A stretch of 64,000 nucleotides of DNA, taken from the NCBI GenBank assembly GCA_947462925.1, contig CANHQP010000013.1, positions 1 to 64,000 on the forward strand, read 5' to 3'. The number at the start of each line of letters is the position of its first letter. The first letter of the stretch is position 1. The notes under the pieces were generated by a model that was not told where the DNA came from, did no database searches, and saw only the letters and a program-made list of their open reading frames with translations. The position numbers and the translations under genes were made by a program. Shown piece after piece: positions 44,745-53,158 of this stretch. The stretch comes from Flavobacteriia bacterium. Its GTDB lineage: Bacteria > Bacteroidota > Bacteroidia > Flavobacteriales_D > Crocinitomicaceae.

Positions 44745-45470
44745 TTATTCTTCTAAATAAGGTTTCAAAATTTTGGTCCAGACCAAATATCCCTCTGCGG
44801 TTAAGTGAATGCCATCAAAAGAATAGTCTGGATTCAAAAGACCATTAACAGCCAATGATTTGTATATTTCAATGTAAGTAAAACCACGTTTTTTCGCTTC
44901 TTGCTCCAAAAATTCATTGACAACTTGTATATCTTTGTTTACTTGCGGATTGCAGTAGGTTGAACCATCTTTCAATTCCGTCGGGAACATACTTTGCAAG
45001 TACACTTTTGATTTTGGGCTTTTCAGGGTAATTTCATCCATCAATTCTGTATAATAACTCATTAGGTCTTCTTTGGAATCTCCAGTTCCTAAATCATTGA
45101 TTCCTCCTTGAATGAATATTTTTTTCGGACTCATTGCCACGATTGGTTCAAGTCTCGGGATCATTTTTTTTACTCGATCACCACTAATTCCACGGTTTTT
45201 AAGATGTTCTTTTCCTAATAGTTCTTCCAATAAGAAATGTTCTGTGTGACTATCACCTAGGAAAACGATTGCTTGCGAATCAGCTGGTAAAATTTCAAAA
45301 ATTAAATCTCTTCCCATAAAATAAGTTGATTTAGGCCGATGAACGATCGCTTTTAATTTTTTGGATACGCTGTGTTTTTCGTCGTAACAGATTCCTCCGG
45401 TTGCCATGAATACTGCTGCAGCAACATTAAAAATAAGTGAAAGTGCAAGTATAATTTTCAATATTTTCAT
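44745..45470 (-). CDS. SGNH/GDSL-family hydrolase, membrane-anchored or exported
   Basis: 241 aa. An N-terminal hydrophobic segment (about 4-25) acts as signal or anchor. SGNH blocks: block I VFLGDSHTE (nucleophile Ser), block II NRGISGD, block III GGINDLGTG, block V DGIHLTAEGY (catalytic Asp and His). This layout matches the PAF-acetylhydrolase-like GDSL group that often deacetylates glycans or cleaves sialate esters. Substrate unknown. It is transcribed alone, with a minus-strand TATATTTG 34 nt upstream of the start. Confidence 0.88.
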   Translation of the reverse strand: MKILKIILALSLIFNVAAAVFMATGGICYDEKHSVSKKLKAIVHRPKSTYFMGRDLIFEILPADSQAIVFLGDSHTEHFLLEELLGKEHLKNRGISGDRVKKMIPRLEPIVAMSPKKIFIQGGINDLGTGDSKEDLMSYYTELMDEITLKSPKSKVYLQSMFPTELKDGSTYCNPQVNKDIQVVNEFLEQEAKKRGFTYIEIYKSLAVNGLLNPDYSFDGIHLTAEGYLVWTKILKPYLEE

Positions 45471-45528
45471 TGATTAAAATGCTTTTAAAAGAAAAATTTG
45501 ATTTCAAATATATGACAAAATATGATTC

Positions 45529-45560
45529 AAAAAAAAGGACCGTCTATTACTAGACAGTCC
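45529..45560 (-). terminator. terminator of the Cys/Lys-rich small gene
   Basis: 10-bp stem (45537-45546 with 45551-45560), ttac loop, and a minus-strand U tract (plus A 45529-45536). Confidence 0.9.
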
Positions 45561-45581
45561 CTTAAACTTCTTAAAAAAATC

Positions 45582-45797
45582 TTATTTTTTCTCTGCACCA
45601 GCAGCGCAAGATTTTTTCTCACCAGCAGCACAAGAAGTTTTTCCTGCACAGCAGCTACCTTTTTTAGATTTTTTCTTTTTCTTTTTATCGTCGATTTTTT
45701 TAACTTCCATTTTGTTACCACTAACAGCAGCAATCGCTGTAGAAGTTAATGAACCTGTAAACAACATCAATGATAATACTACAAACGCTTTTTTCAT
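45582..45797 (-). CDS. small secreted Lys/Cys-rich protein
   Basis: 71 aa. Signal peptide (MKKAFVVLSLMLFTGSLTSTAIA), then a 48-residue mature part. This begins with a short acidic stretch, continues with a Lys run (DDKKKKKKSKK) and ends in a Cys repeat: GSCCAGKTSCAAGEKKSCAAG. Three CAAG/CCAG units suggest metal binding or disulfides; no family was recognised. A terminator follows 21 bp later, supporting it as a real gene. Confidence 0.75.
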   Translation of the reverse strand: MKKAFVVLSLMLFTGSLTSTAIAAVSGNKMEVKKIDDKKKKKKSKKGSCCAGKTSCAAGEKKSCAAGAEKK

Positions 45798-45831
45798 AAC
45801 AATCTATTTTATAGGATAAATTTACAAATAT

Positions 45832-46497
45832 TTATTTTAATTCTGCAAGTTTAGTAATTCTTCCTTTGACAACATCGTCAATTTTAACATTTATTTCACT
45901 TCCAAGTGGTAAAAATACGTCAATTCGAGAACCAAATTTAATAAAACCAAATTCTTCACCCGTTTTTACTTCTTGTTCAGGTTGAACATAATAGCAAATT
46001 CTGCGTGCGACAGCGCCAGCAATCTGGCGAAACAAAACACTTTGTCCATTTTGATGCTCAATTACAAAAGTACTTCTTTCGTTATCAGTACTGCTTTTTG
46101 GATGCCAAGCCACTAAGAAAAGACCTTTGTGGTATTTCACATACTTAACAATCCCTGAAATTGGATTGAAATTCGCATGCACATTCATCGGCGACATGAA
46201 AATTGAAATTTGGATTCTTTTGTCGTGAAAGTATTCAGTTTCCTCGACTTCCTCAATCACAACAATTTTGCCATCAGCAGGACACATCACATCGTTGAGA
46301 TCATATTTACAAGTGATATTCGGTACTCTAAAGAATTGAATGATCAAATAGGCCATTACTAAACCTCCGGCGCTGAGTAATAAATACAGCCACAACCACT
46401 CTAAATAGGTATATAAAAAGTAGTTCCCTACTTGGATCAATCCCAATATTGTTAGACCAATCGCAATGATTAAATATCCTTCTCTGTGTATTTTCAT
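45832..46497 (-). CDS. psd: phosphatidylserine decarboxylase proenzyme
   Basis: 221 aa from the ATG at 46497 (MKIHREGYLI), 14 bp after the cdsA stop; an upstream start inside cdsA is rejected. Two membrane helices (about 10-55) and a catalytic domain with CPADGKIVVIEE and the FGSRIDVFLP motif, where the Gly-Ser bond is cleaved to form the pyruvoyl group. It makes phosphatidylethanolamine from phosphatidylserine. Short form, as usual in Bacteroidota. It follows cdsA directly, linking two successive steps of phospholipid synthesis. Confidence 0.93.
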   Translation of the reverse strand: MKIHREGYLIIAIGLTILGLIQVGNYFLYTYLEWLWLYLLLSAGGLVMAYLIIQFFRVPNITCKYDLNDVMCPADGKIVVIEEVEETEYFHDKRIQISIFMSPMNVHANFNPISGIVKYVKYHKGLFLVAWHPKSSTDNERSTFVIEHQNGQSVLFRQIAGAVARRICYYVQPEQEVKTGEEFGFIKFGSRIDVFLPLGSEINVKIDDVVKGRITKLAELK

Positions 46498-46511
46498 TTC
46501 AAAAATTTGGG

Positions 46512-47321
46512 TCAAAAATAGGTATAAAACAGCCACCAACAAAAGAAAAATGGAACTGTAAATAAGACTGCATCAAATCTATCTAAAATTCCACCGTGTC
46601 CAGGCATAATATTTCCTGTGTCTTTAATGTTCAAACTTCTTTTAAAAAGTGATTCTAATAAATCTCCATAAATCGCACCAGGAGCAATAATCACTGCTGA
46701 AATCCCCCAAAATAAGTAGTTTTGATCATTGAAATAAGCGATAACAAGCGCAACAACAAAAGTCATCACAATACCACCAATTGTACCTTCCCATGTTTTA
46801 TTTGGGGAAATCCTTTCAATCAACTTTGTTTTTCCTAGCCAGCGACCAGTCAGATAAGCAAAAGTATCATTGGTCCAAATCAACAAAAACATGAAGATCA
46901 ATGTATACGATTCAATTGTTTGTGCTTGCATGAAAATCATCAAGACAAATGGAACAACAACATACATAAACCCTAAAAATAAGACGCCTAAATTGAGCAA
47001 TGGATTTTCTTTCATGCGCCAAAGTTCTGTCACCATACTCAAAAACAAAAGCGGTATGGTAAGTAAGATATATATTTCTGGTATGAATCCAAGTTGATTT
47101 GCACCAAATAAGGAGAAAATTGCAAATCCCACAAAAGTTCCTAGAAATGTAGAAACTGATACAGTATTTGAACTTTTGAAAAGATTGTAAAATTCATTTA
47201 AACCTAGAAGTGTGAATAGGGATAGACAGCTCACTGTTGTCAATAAATTATAACTCAAACTGCCAATGACTAAAGCAACAAAAAAAGCTCCTGACAATGC
47301 TCTCACTAGAATATTATTCAT
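46512..47321 (-). CDS. cdsA: phosphatidate cytidylyltransferase
   Basis: 269 aa. About eight membrane helices and the CDP-diglyceride synthase signature KRSLNIKDTGNIMPGHGGILDR near residue 225-246. It makes CDP-diacylglycerol from phosphatidate and CTP, the precursor for phosphatidylserine and hence for the product of psd next door. In the run ftsH-cdsA-psd all genes are on the same strand. An inverted repeat in the ftsH-cdsA gap may act as a partial terminator. Confidence 0.95.
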   Translation of the reverse strand: MNNILVRALSGAFFVALVIGSLSYNLLTTVSCLSLFTLLGLNEFYNLFKSSNTVSVSTFLGTFVGFAIFSLFGANQLGFIPEIYILLTIPLLFLSMVTELWRMKENPLLNLGVLFLGFMYVVVPFVLMIFMQAQTIESYTLIFMFLLIWTNDTFAYLTGRWLGKTKLIERISPNKTWEGTIGGIVMTFVVALVIAYFNDQNYLFWGISAVIIAPGAIYGDLLESLFKRSLNIKDTGNIMPGHGGILDRFDAVLFTVPFFFCWWLFYTYF

Positions 47322-47342
47322 CGTTTTTTTTTAAAATAAGAA

Positions 47343-47369
47343 TCCCGTTTAGCCAAAAACCAAACGGGA
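47343..47369 (-). terminator. hairpin between ftsH and cdsA
   Basis: 8-bp stem tcccgttt/aaacggga (47343-47350 with 47362-47369) and an 11-nt loop. On the minus strand it is followed by tcttattttaaaa, a weak U tract, so it may attenuate rather than fully stop transcription. Confidence 0.5.
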
Positions 47370-47413
47370 ATACTTGAATTATTTTAATTTAAATTTCAAT
47401 CTTGAAATGAAAC

Positions 47414-49528
47414 TTACTCTTCTGTTTTATCTTTATTCTCAGTTGAATCTTGTTCTTCTGAATTTTCAGGCTTCGAAGGTTCAACTTTCATTTCGATTTT
47501 GTTTTCTGAAGCAGATTTCGCTTCTTCATTTTCACGTGTTTCTTTCGCTTCTGATGATTCTGCTAGGCCAGCAACAAACTCTTCACCTGTCATTTCAGAA
47601 GGTTCCCAAGCACGTTTTCCGAAAATCTCTTCCAAATCTTCTTTGAAAATAACTTCACTTTCCAACAATTTTTCAGCTAAAGTCGTTAATTTCTCTTTGT
47701 TTTCAGTCAAGATTTGCAAAGCACGTTGGTATTGTGTTTCAATCAATAAACTAACTTCTTCATCAATTACCCTCGCTGTTTCTTCAGAATAGGGTTTCGT
47801 AAAACTATCTCGTCCTTGAGAATCGTAGAAAGAAACATTGCCTATTTTCTTATTCAAACCATAGATTGAAACCATGGCGTACGCTTGTTTCGTTACTTTT
47901 TCCAAGTCACTTAAAGCGCCAGTCGAAATTTTACCAAAAATCAACTCTTCTGCTGCTCTTCCTCCTAAAGCTGAACACATTTCATCAGAAATTTGCTCAG
48001 TAGTCGTGATACTTCTTTCCTCTGGCAAGTACCATGCAGCACCCAAAGATTGTCCACGAGGAACGATTGTCACTTTCACCAACGGATGCGCGTGTTCAAG
48101 CAACCAAGAAGTTGTAGCGTGACCCGCTTCGTGGAAAGCAATGGCACGTTTTTCATCCTTGGTGATGATTTTATTTTTCTTTTCTAAACCACCAACAATT
48201 CTATCAACAGCATCCAAGAAATCTTGTTTTTCAACGTGCGTTTTAGCTTTTCTAGCTGCGATCAAGGCAGACTCATTACATAAGTTTGCGATGTCAGCCC
48301 CCGAGAAACCAGGCGTTTGTTTAGCCAAGAAATCAATGTCAATTGAATCATCTAACTTCAATGGTTTCAAATGCACTTTGAAAATCTCTTTGCGCTCATT
48401 GATGTCTGGCATGTCCACATAAATCTGTCTATCGAAACGACCAGCACGCATCAAAGCGCTATCTAGTACGTCTGCACGGTTTGTCGCTGCTAGAATAATC
48501 ACTCCAGAATTTGTTCCAAAACCATCCATTTCAGTCAATAACTGATTCAATGTGTTTTCTCTCTCATCGTTAGAACCCATTCCGTTGTTTCTTCCACGAG
48601 CTCTACCAATAGCATCAATTTCATCGATAAAAATAATTGCAGGTGCTTTTTCTTTGGCTTGCTTGAATAGATCTCTTACACGAGAAGCTCCAACACCAAC
48701 AAACATTTCAACGAAATCAGAACCAGAGAGCGAAAAGAAAGGTACTTTAGCTTCACCAGCAACAGCTTTTGCTAATAAAGTTTTACCTGTTCCTGGAGGT
48801 CCTACCAACAAGGCTCCTTTTGGAATTTTTGCACCTAATTCAGTATATTTTTTAGAGTTTTTCAAGAATTCAACGATTTCTTGAATCTCTTCTTTTGCAC
48901 CATGTAGACCAGCAACATCAGCAAATGTAACGTTGGTAGATTTACCTTTTTCATACACCTGCGCTCTAGATTTTCCAATGTTGAAGATTTGACCGCCTCC
49001 GCCACCAGCACCACCTGACATACGGCGCATAATAACCAACCAAACGACAATCAAAATCACTGGTAAAAGCAAGAAATTGATAACAGCACCCAAATAATTT
49101 TCTTCAACGACTGGTTCAGAATTAATTGTTGGCTTATTTAACGCTTGTAAAGCTTTGTTTTTCTCATCTAAACGTGTCAAAAAGTTTCCTGGATCAGCGA
49201 TTTTGAACTGAAAACTAGGATTCATACTTTGTCTCGTTTTCTTAACAGGATTTAAAACTTTTTTAAGCTTATCAAAACTTGGTTTTTTGCTTTCAGTGAT
49301 GAATTTTCTACCTTGTTCAGTGATTTTAAAATCAACGCGTTCACGGTTCACAATCTTTACCTCACTAACATAACTGGAATCAGCCAAAGTAAAAAATACA
49401 TCTTGCTTAATTTCAACTACATTGGAGCTACTTGTGAAAATACTGATTGCAATTGCAGCAATTCCAATCAGCGCATATATCCAATATATGTTGAAAGGAC
49501 TTTTCTTTTTTTCTTGATTTTCTGACAT
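47414..49528 (-). CDS. ftsH: ATP-dependent zinc metalloprotease FtsH
   Basis: 704 aa. Two N-terminal membrane helices (about 13-30 and 143-165) flank a periplasmic domain. The AAA+ domain has Walker A GPPGTGKT near residue 244, Walker [11 protein letters not shown] and the SRH region. The zinc site is [10 protein letters not shown] near residue 465, with a distal Asp in the SDLEKVT region. The C-terminal tail (about 640-704) is highly acidic, rich in Glu, Lys and Ser. It degrades membrane and regulatory proteins. It follows rsfS by 21 bp. Confidence 0.97.
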   Translation of the reverse strand: MSENQEKKKSPFNIYWIYALIGIAAIAISIFTSSSNVVEIKQDVFFTLADSSYVSEVKIVNRERVDFKITEQGRKFITESKKPSFDKLKKVLNPVKKTRQSMNPSFQFKIADPGNFLTRLDEKNKALQALNKPTINSEPVVEENYLGAVINFLLLPVILIVVWLVIMRRMSGGAGGGGGQIFNIGKSRAQVYEKGKSTNVTFADVAGLHGAKEEIQEIVEFLKNSKKYTELGAKIPKGALLVGPPGTGKTLLAKAVAGEAKVPFFSLSGSDFVEMFVGVGASRVRDLFKQAKEKAPAIIFIDEIDAIGRARGRNNGMGSNDERENTLNQLLTEMDGFGTNSGVIILAATNRADVLDSALMRAGRFDRQIYVDMPDINERKEIFKVHLKPLKLDDSIDIDFLAKQTPGFSGADIANLCNESALIAARKAKTHVEKQDFLDAVDRIVGGLEKKNKIITKDEKRAIAFHEAGHATTSWLLEHAHPLVKVTIVPRGQSLGAAWYLPEERSITTTEQISDEMCSALGGRAAEELIFGKISTGALSDLEKVTKQAYAMVSIYGLNKKIGNVSFYDSQGRDSFTKPYSEETARVIDEEVSLLIETQYQRALQILTENKEKLTTLAEKLLESEVIFKEDLEEIFGKRAWEPSEMTGEEFVAGLAESSEAKETRENEEAKSASENKIEMKVEPSKPENSEEQDSTENKDKTEE

Positions 49529-49549
49529 GAAATTGTAAAATAAATGTTG

Positions 49550-49927
49550 TTAATCCAAATTGGGAATGTCTGTTCTGATTGCGTCAGCCCAAAGGTCTTC
49601 TAGGTCATAAAAACTACGAGAATCTTTATGGAAAATATGAGCTACAACGTTCACATAGTCCAATAAAATCCATTCTGAGTTTTCTTTACCTTCTTGGTGC
49701 CAAGGTCTTTCTTGAAGTTCTTTTCTTGTATGTCTCATTACGGAACTGTTGATACCGTCCACCTGAGTTGTTGATTCACCTGAACAAATCACAAAAAAAT
49801 CAGTTACTGAATTTTTAACTTCTCTTAAGTCAAGAACAACGATGTCTTTGGCTTTATTTTCTTGCATTCCTTCGACTATGCAATCGCAAAGTACCTTTGA
49901 ATCTATGTTGTTTATTAATTTATACAT
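49550..49927 (-). CDS. rsfS: ribosome silencing factor
   Basis: 125 aa. RsfS/DUF143 fold: a DIVVLDLREVKNSVTDFFVICSGES stretch (about 28-52), HTRKELQERPWHQEGKENSEWILLDYVNVVAHIFHKDSRSFYDLEDLW near the C-terminus. It binds L14 of the 50S subunit and blocks subunit joining under starvation. First gene of the rsfS-ftsH-cdsA-psd run. An exact -7 box TAATTTTG lies on the minus strand at plus 49948-49955. Confidence 0.94.
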   Translation of the reverse strand: MYKLINNIDSKVLCDCIVEGMQENKAKDIVVLDLREVKNSVTDFFVICSGESTTQVDGINSSVMRHTRKELQERPWHQEGKENSEWILLDYVNVVAHIFHKDSRSFYDLEDLWADAIRTDIPNLD

Positions 49928-49947
49928 TCTATAATTTGTGTTCTTTA

Positions 49948-49955
49948 CAAAATTA
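49948..49955 (-). promoter_or_regulatory. -7 element of the rsfS-ftsH unit
   Basis: Minus-strand TAATTTTG, exact TAnnTTTG, about 20 nt before the rsfS start; no TTG at -33. Confidence 0.45.
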
Positions 49956-50012
49956 ATTTAATATTTTAACTTTACGCATTATAAACGCTTCATTCAGCGA
50001 TAAAGTTTAAAC

Positions 50013-50759
50013 ATGATTGGTCGAAAAATCATATTCAAAGAAACGCTTGATTCTACAAACAATTATGCTGCCAAGTTACTTCAAAGTGGTGAATTGTCTC
50101 ATGGAACGGTAATAATGTCAGGTGAACAAACCGCAGGTAGAGGTCAAAGAGGCGCTGTTTGGGCGGCTGAGCCTTATAAAAACCTCATTTTTACTTGTTT
50201 TTTGGAATATGATAAATTGTCAGTTGCAAATCATCAATCGGTCACACATTTCGTCAGCCTTGCTTTAATTGATTTTTTAAGTTTTTTTGGCATTTCAGCA
50301 TCCATCAAGTGGCCAAATGACATTGTAATTGGCACTAAAAAAATTGCTGGAGTTTTGATTGAAAATCAGTTGGAAAATTCTTTGCTTAAAAGCAGTATTA
50401 TTGGTATTGGACTTAATGTCAATCAAACCGAATTTGACGGATTCAATGCAACAAGTTTGAAATTGGAGAAAAAAGAAGACTTTTCAATTGAAAACCTTGC
50501 ATTGAAATTTATAGAGAAACTTCAATTTAGATTTAATCAATTGCAATTCAAAGATCTAGAGGGATTAAAAACAGATTATTTGAATCAACTTTGGTTAAGA
50601 AATCAATTGAGCAAATTTGAAGACGAAACAGGAATTTTTGAAGGCAAAATCTTGGGTACGGATGATTTCGGTAGACTGATTGTAGAACGCAATTCAGAGA
50701 ATAAAATTTACGATTTAAAAGAAATCAAATTTCTGGATCGTAATATTTCTGCAATTTGA
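50013..50759 (+). CDS. birA: biotin--[acetyl-CoA-carboxylase] ligase
   Basis: 248 aa. Catalytic domain only: GRGQRGAVWAAEP (biotinyl-AMP loop, about 45-57), IKWPNDIVIGTKKIAGVLIEN (about 96-116), and a C-terminal SH3-like domain. It lacks the N-terminal helix-turn-helix of E. coli BirA, so it is a group I enzyme and not a repressor. It attaches biotin to carboxylases. Divergent from rsfS. Its 3' end overlaps the convergent SRPBCC gene by 35 nt. Confidence 0.94.
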   Translation: MIGRKIIFKETLDSTNNYAAKLLQSGELSHGTVIMSGEQTAGRGQRGAVWAAEPYKNLIFTCFLEYDKLSVANHQSVTHFVSLALIDFLSFFGISASIKWPNDIVIGTKKIAGVLIENQLENSLLKSSIIGIGLNVNQTEFDGFNATSLKLEKKEDFSIENLALKFIEKLQFRFNQLQFKDLEGLKTDYLNQLWLRNQLSKFEDETGIFEGKILGTDDFGRLIVERNSENKIYDLKEIKFLDRNISAI

Positions 50760-51132
50760 AAGACATGTAATTGAACAAATTGGTCAAGGGCTTATCGACC
50801 AACATTTTCATGAATGCGTTTACTTCGCCATCAAAAGCAATGTAACCTTCTGTTTGAGCACCAACTTCTTTCAAATGAACTGTCAAAGTAAAGGGAAATG
50901 GTGATTTCTCGCCTGATTTCATCACGATTTGCGTTGGTGCTGTGGAATCAACTTGAATTAAAGAGATAAGGAATCCACCTTGCGCTTTGAAAGAGCAACT
51001 TTTTTCATCTGCTTTCCAATCACTCATCTTATCTTGTGGCATGATGTGAAATAGATTCTCAGTATTGATTAAAAAGTCAAAAACTGTTTGTGGTGAAGCG
51101 TTTACCAATGATTTTGTGCTCTCAATTTTCAT
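50725..51132 (-). CDS. SRPBCC (START/Bet v1-like) family protein
   Basis: 135 aa. The fold class is suggested by TKSLVNASPQTVFDFLINTENL at the N-terminus (helix-grip opening), internal strands, and the long C-terminal helix KMLVDKPLTNLFNYMSFKLQKYY. Such proteins bind hydrophobic ligands in a cavity; the ligand is unknown. The stop lies inside the birA coding region (35 bp of convergent overlap). pyrE follows upstream on the same strand, 34 bp away, so the two may be co-transcribed. Confidence 0.8.
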   Translation of the reverse strand: MKIESTKSLVNASPQTVFDFLINTENLFHIMPQDKMSDWKADEKSCSFKAQGGFLISLIQVDSTAPTQIVMKSGEKSPFPFTLTVHLKEVGAQTEGYIAFDGEVNAFMKMLVDKPLTNLFNYMSFKLQKYYDPEI

Positions 51133-51166
51133 GCGCGGAATATTTTAGTATGCTAAAATTCAATTA

Positions 51167-51808
51167 TTATTGATTCCAAGTGGACGGATTAGCTCTCCAT
51201 GCTTGAAGTGAATCCAAATCGCTTTCATTGATGTACTCTTTTCTAATTGCTTGTTCTATCAAGAAATCATAGTTAGTCAATGTTTCAAATGGACAATTTG
51301 CTTTTTTAAAGTTTTCTTTGGCAATGTCAAAGTCATAAGTGAAAATTGCAACTAACCCTTTGACATCACAACCAGCTTCACGCAAAGCATCAACTGCTTG
51401 TAAACTACTGCCACCGGTTGAAATTAAATCTTCAATTACCACTACTTTCTGTCCTTTCTCGAAATCTCCTTCTATTTGATTTCCCAAACCATGACCTTTT
51501 GGTGTGCTTCTCACGTATACAAAGGGAATACCCAATTCTTGAGCAACCAAAGCACCTTGTGCAATACCACCAGTGGCAACACCAGCAATAAAATCAGGTT
51601 TTCCATACTTTTCTAAAATCACTTCAGAATATGCCTGACGGATAAAAGTTCTAATTGTTGGATAGGAAAGTGTTTTTCTATTATCACAATAAATTGGGGA
51701 TTTCCAACCCGATGCCCAAGTGAATGGATTTGTTGGTTGCAATTTAATTGCTTTAATTTGTAATAAAAATTCGGCTACTTTTAGTGCTCTGTCGTTATTT
51801 AAAATCAT
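51167..51808 (-). CDS. pyrE: orotate phosphoribosyltransferase
   Basis: 213 aa from the ATG at 51808 (MILNNDRALK); an upstream start would overlap the divergent NUDIX start and the -7 box. Orotate-binding loop SGWKSPIYCDNRK (about 34-46), the catalytic KGHGLGNQIEGDF flexible loop, and the PRPP-binding VVVIEDLISTGGSS (about 127-140). It makes OMP in pyrimidine synthesis. Seven bases separate its ATG from that of the divergent NUDIX gene. A -7 element ends 4 nt before the ATG, so the mRNA may be leaderless. Confidence 0.94.
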   Translation of the reverse strand: MILNNDRALKVAEFLLQIKAIKLQPTNPFTWASGWKSPIYCDNRKTLSYPTIRTFIRQAYSEVILEKYGKPDFIAGVATGGIAQGALVAQELGIPFVYVRSTPKGHGLGNQIEGDFEKGQKVVVIEDLISTGGSSLQAVDALREAGCDVKGLVAIFTYDFDIAKENFKKANCPFETLTNYDFLIEQAIRKEYINESDLDSLQAWRANPSTWNQ

Positions 51809-51812
51809 GCTG

Positions 51813-51820
51813 CAAATGTA
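51813..51820 (-). promoter_or_regulatory. -7 element immediately before pyrE
   Basis: Minus-strand TACATTTG, exact consensus, ends 4 nt before the pyrE ATG at 51808 and overlaps the first codons of the divergent NUDIX gene. Confidence 0.5.
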
Positions 51821-52424
51821 CAAAGTTTTTATTCAAGATAGACCAATCATTTTCATTTCTGTTGATGAAATTTCAAATTATGATGGTTTTTTTATTAGTC
51901 ACTCGATTGGAGAAAATCAAAATCAATTCATTTTAAATTTAATGAGTGATTTGCCCAAAGAAATTCAACTTTATGTTATTGGTCAAAATCCAAAAGATGA
52001 AATGATTTCATTTTTCAAGAATTATGATATCATTGAAGCAGCAGGTGGAATTGTAAAAAGAAAAGATAAATATTTGTTTATCAAAAGAAATGGCGTTTGG
52101 GATTTGCCTAAAGGAAAAGTTGAGCCAAGTGAAAGTACAGTGATGGCTGCCAAAAGAGAGATTGAAGAAGAATGCGGAATTAAAAATCCAACTGTAAATG
52201 ACCTTATTCTTATTACATATCACACTTATACTTATGCAGGAGTTCCAACATTGAAAAAAACGTTTTGGTACGAATTGTCATACGATGGATCAAAGAAATT
52301 AAAACCTCAAATGGAAGAAGGAATTACCAAAGTGGAATGGATAGAAAAGGACCAGATTGAAAAAAAGTACAACAAAACATATGCTTCAATCAAAGATGTC
52401 TTAGATCAATATTTTAGCGAGTAA
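51816..52424 (+). CDS. NUDIX hydrolase
   Basis: 202 aa from the ATG at 51816; a 32-residue upstream extension would lie antisense in pyrE. An N-terminal ~65-residue extension of unknown fold precedes the Nudix domain. The Nudix box is complete: GKVEPSE, then REIEEECGI (about 107-129), with the GX5EX7REUXEEXGU spacing. It hydrolyses a nucleoside diphosphate linked to another group; substrate unknown. Divergent from pyrE with only 7 bp between start codons, so each gene's control region lies inside the other. Confidence 0.9.
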   Translation: MYKVFIQDRPIIFISVDEISNYDGFFISHSIGENQNQFILNLMSDLPKEIQLYVIGQNPKDEMISFFKNYDIIEAAGGIVKRKDKYLFIKRNGVWDLPKGKVEPSESTVMAAKREIEEECGIKNPTVNDLILITYHTYTYAGVPTLKKTFWYELSYDGSKKLKPQMEEGITKVEWIEKDQIEKKYNKTYASIKDVLDQYFSE

Positions 52425-52560
52425 TCCAAGGAATAAATTCTCTAAAACAAGCTGTTAACTCAATATTCAGATTCGATTGATTAAATTAATGCCTAATTTT
52501 TTGTTAATTAAAGCCTTTGACTAAATAGAAAATTGTAACCTTGTATAAAAATAAGAAACT

Positions 52561-52992
52561 ATGAAATCAATATTGACAATGATGGTGCTTGCAGCTTTGA
52601 GTTTTTCGGCTGCTGCTCAAGATGCAAAATCAACTGAGAAAAAAGCAAAAACAACAAAAACTGCTAAACAAAAATTACCAATTACGTTTAAAACATTGGA
52701 AATTGTAAGACCAAATATTGCTTTTGGAGCAGACGAAACTTTTACATTTGAATTTAAAAACACAGGTAAAACGCCAATCATTATTAGTAATGTGCAAACA
52801 AGTTGTGGATGTACAACTGCTGAGAAACCATCTGAGCCGGTTCAACCAGGAAAAAGTTCGAAAATCGCAGTAAAATACGACACCAAGAGAGTCGGTGAAT
52901 TTACAAAAACAATTACTGTAACAACCAATGTTGGAGATCCAATTGTATTGACAATTAAAGGTAAAGTTGCTGCTGAAGCGCCGAAAAACTAA
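52561..52992 (+). CDS. DUF1573 domain-containing secreted protein
   Basis: 143 aa. Signal peptide (about residues 1-19, ending SAAAQ), a Lys/Thr-rich spacer, then one DUF1573 domain (about 40-138): an immunoglobulin-like sandwich with FEFKNTGKTPIIISNVQTSCGCTTAE, where the SCGCT motif is the hallmark. Highly common in Bacteroidota; function unknown. It is monocistronic with a perfect terminator. Confidence 0.9.
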   Translation: MKSILTMMVLAALSFSAAAQDAKSTEKKAKTTKTAKQKLPITFKTLEIVRPNIAFGADETFTFEFKNTGKTPIIISNVQTSCGCTTAEKPSEPVQPGKSSKIAVKYDTKRVGEFTKTITVTTNVGDPIVLTIKGKVAAEAPKN

Positions 52993-53011
52993 GAGATTAT
53001 TTTATTTTAAG

Positions 53012-53046
53012 AAACCACTTTATTCATTTAAAGTGGTTTTTTTTTG
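53012..53046 (+). terminator. terminator of the DUF1573 gene
   Basis: Perfect 11-bp stem (53012-53022 with 53029-53039), 6-nt loop, T run to 53046. Confidence 0.92.
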
Positions 53047-53132
53047 TGATTTTAATTTCCAAATTATTTTTACACACTTTTTCAATTTCATGAACAAATT
53101 TCTTCATTTTAGGCTTTGAAAGTAATGTTTGT

Positions 53133-53140
53133 TATCTTTG
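53133..53140 (+). promoter_or_regulatory. -7 element of the thiolase gene
   Basis: TATCTTTG, exact consensus, 18 nt before the ATG at 53159. It excludes the in-frame upstream start at 53129. Confidence 0.6.
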
Positions 53141-53158
53141 AACTTTAAAAATAATTCA

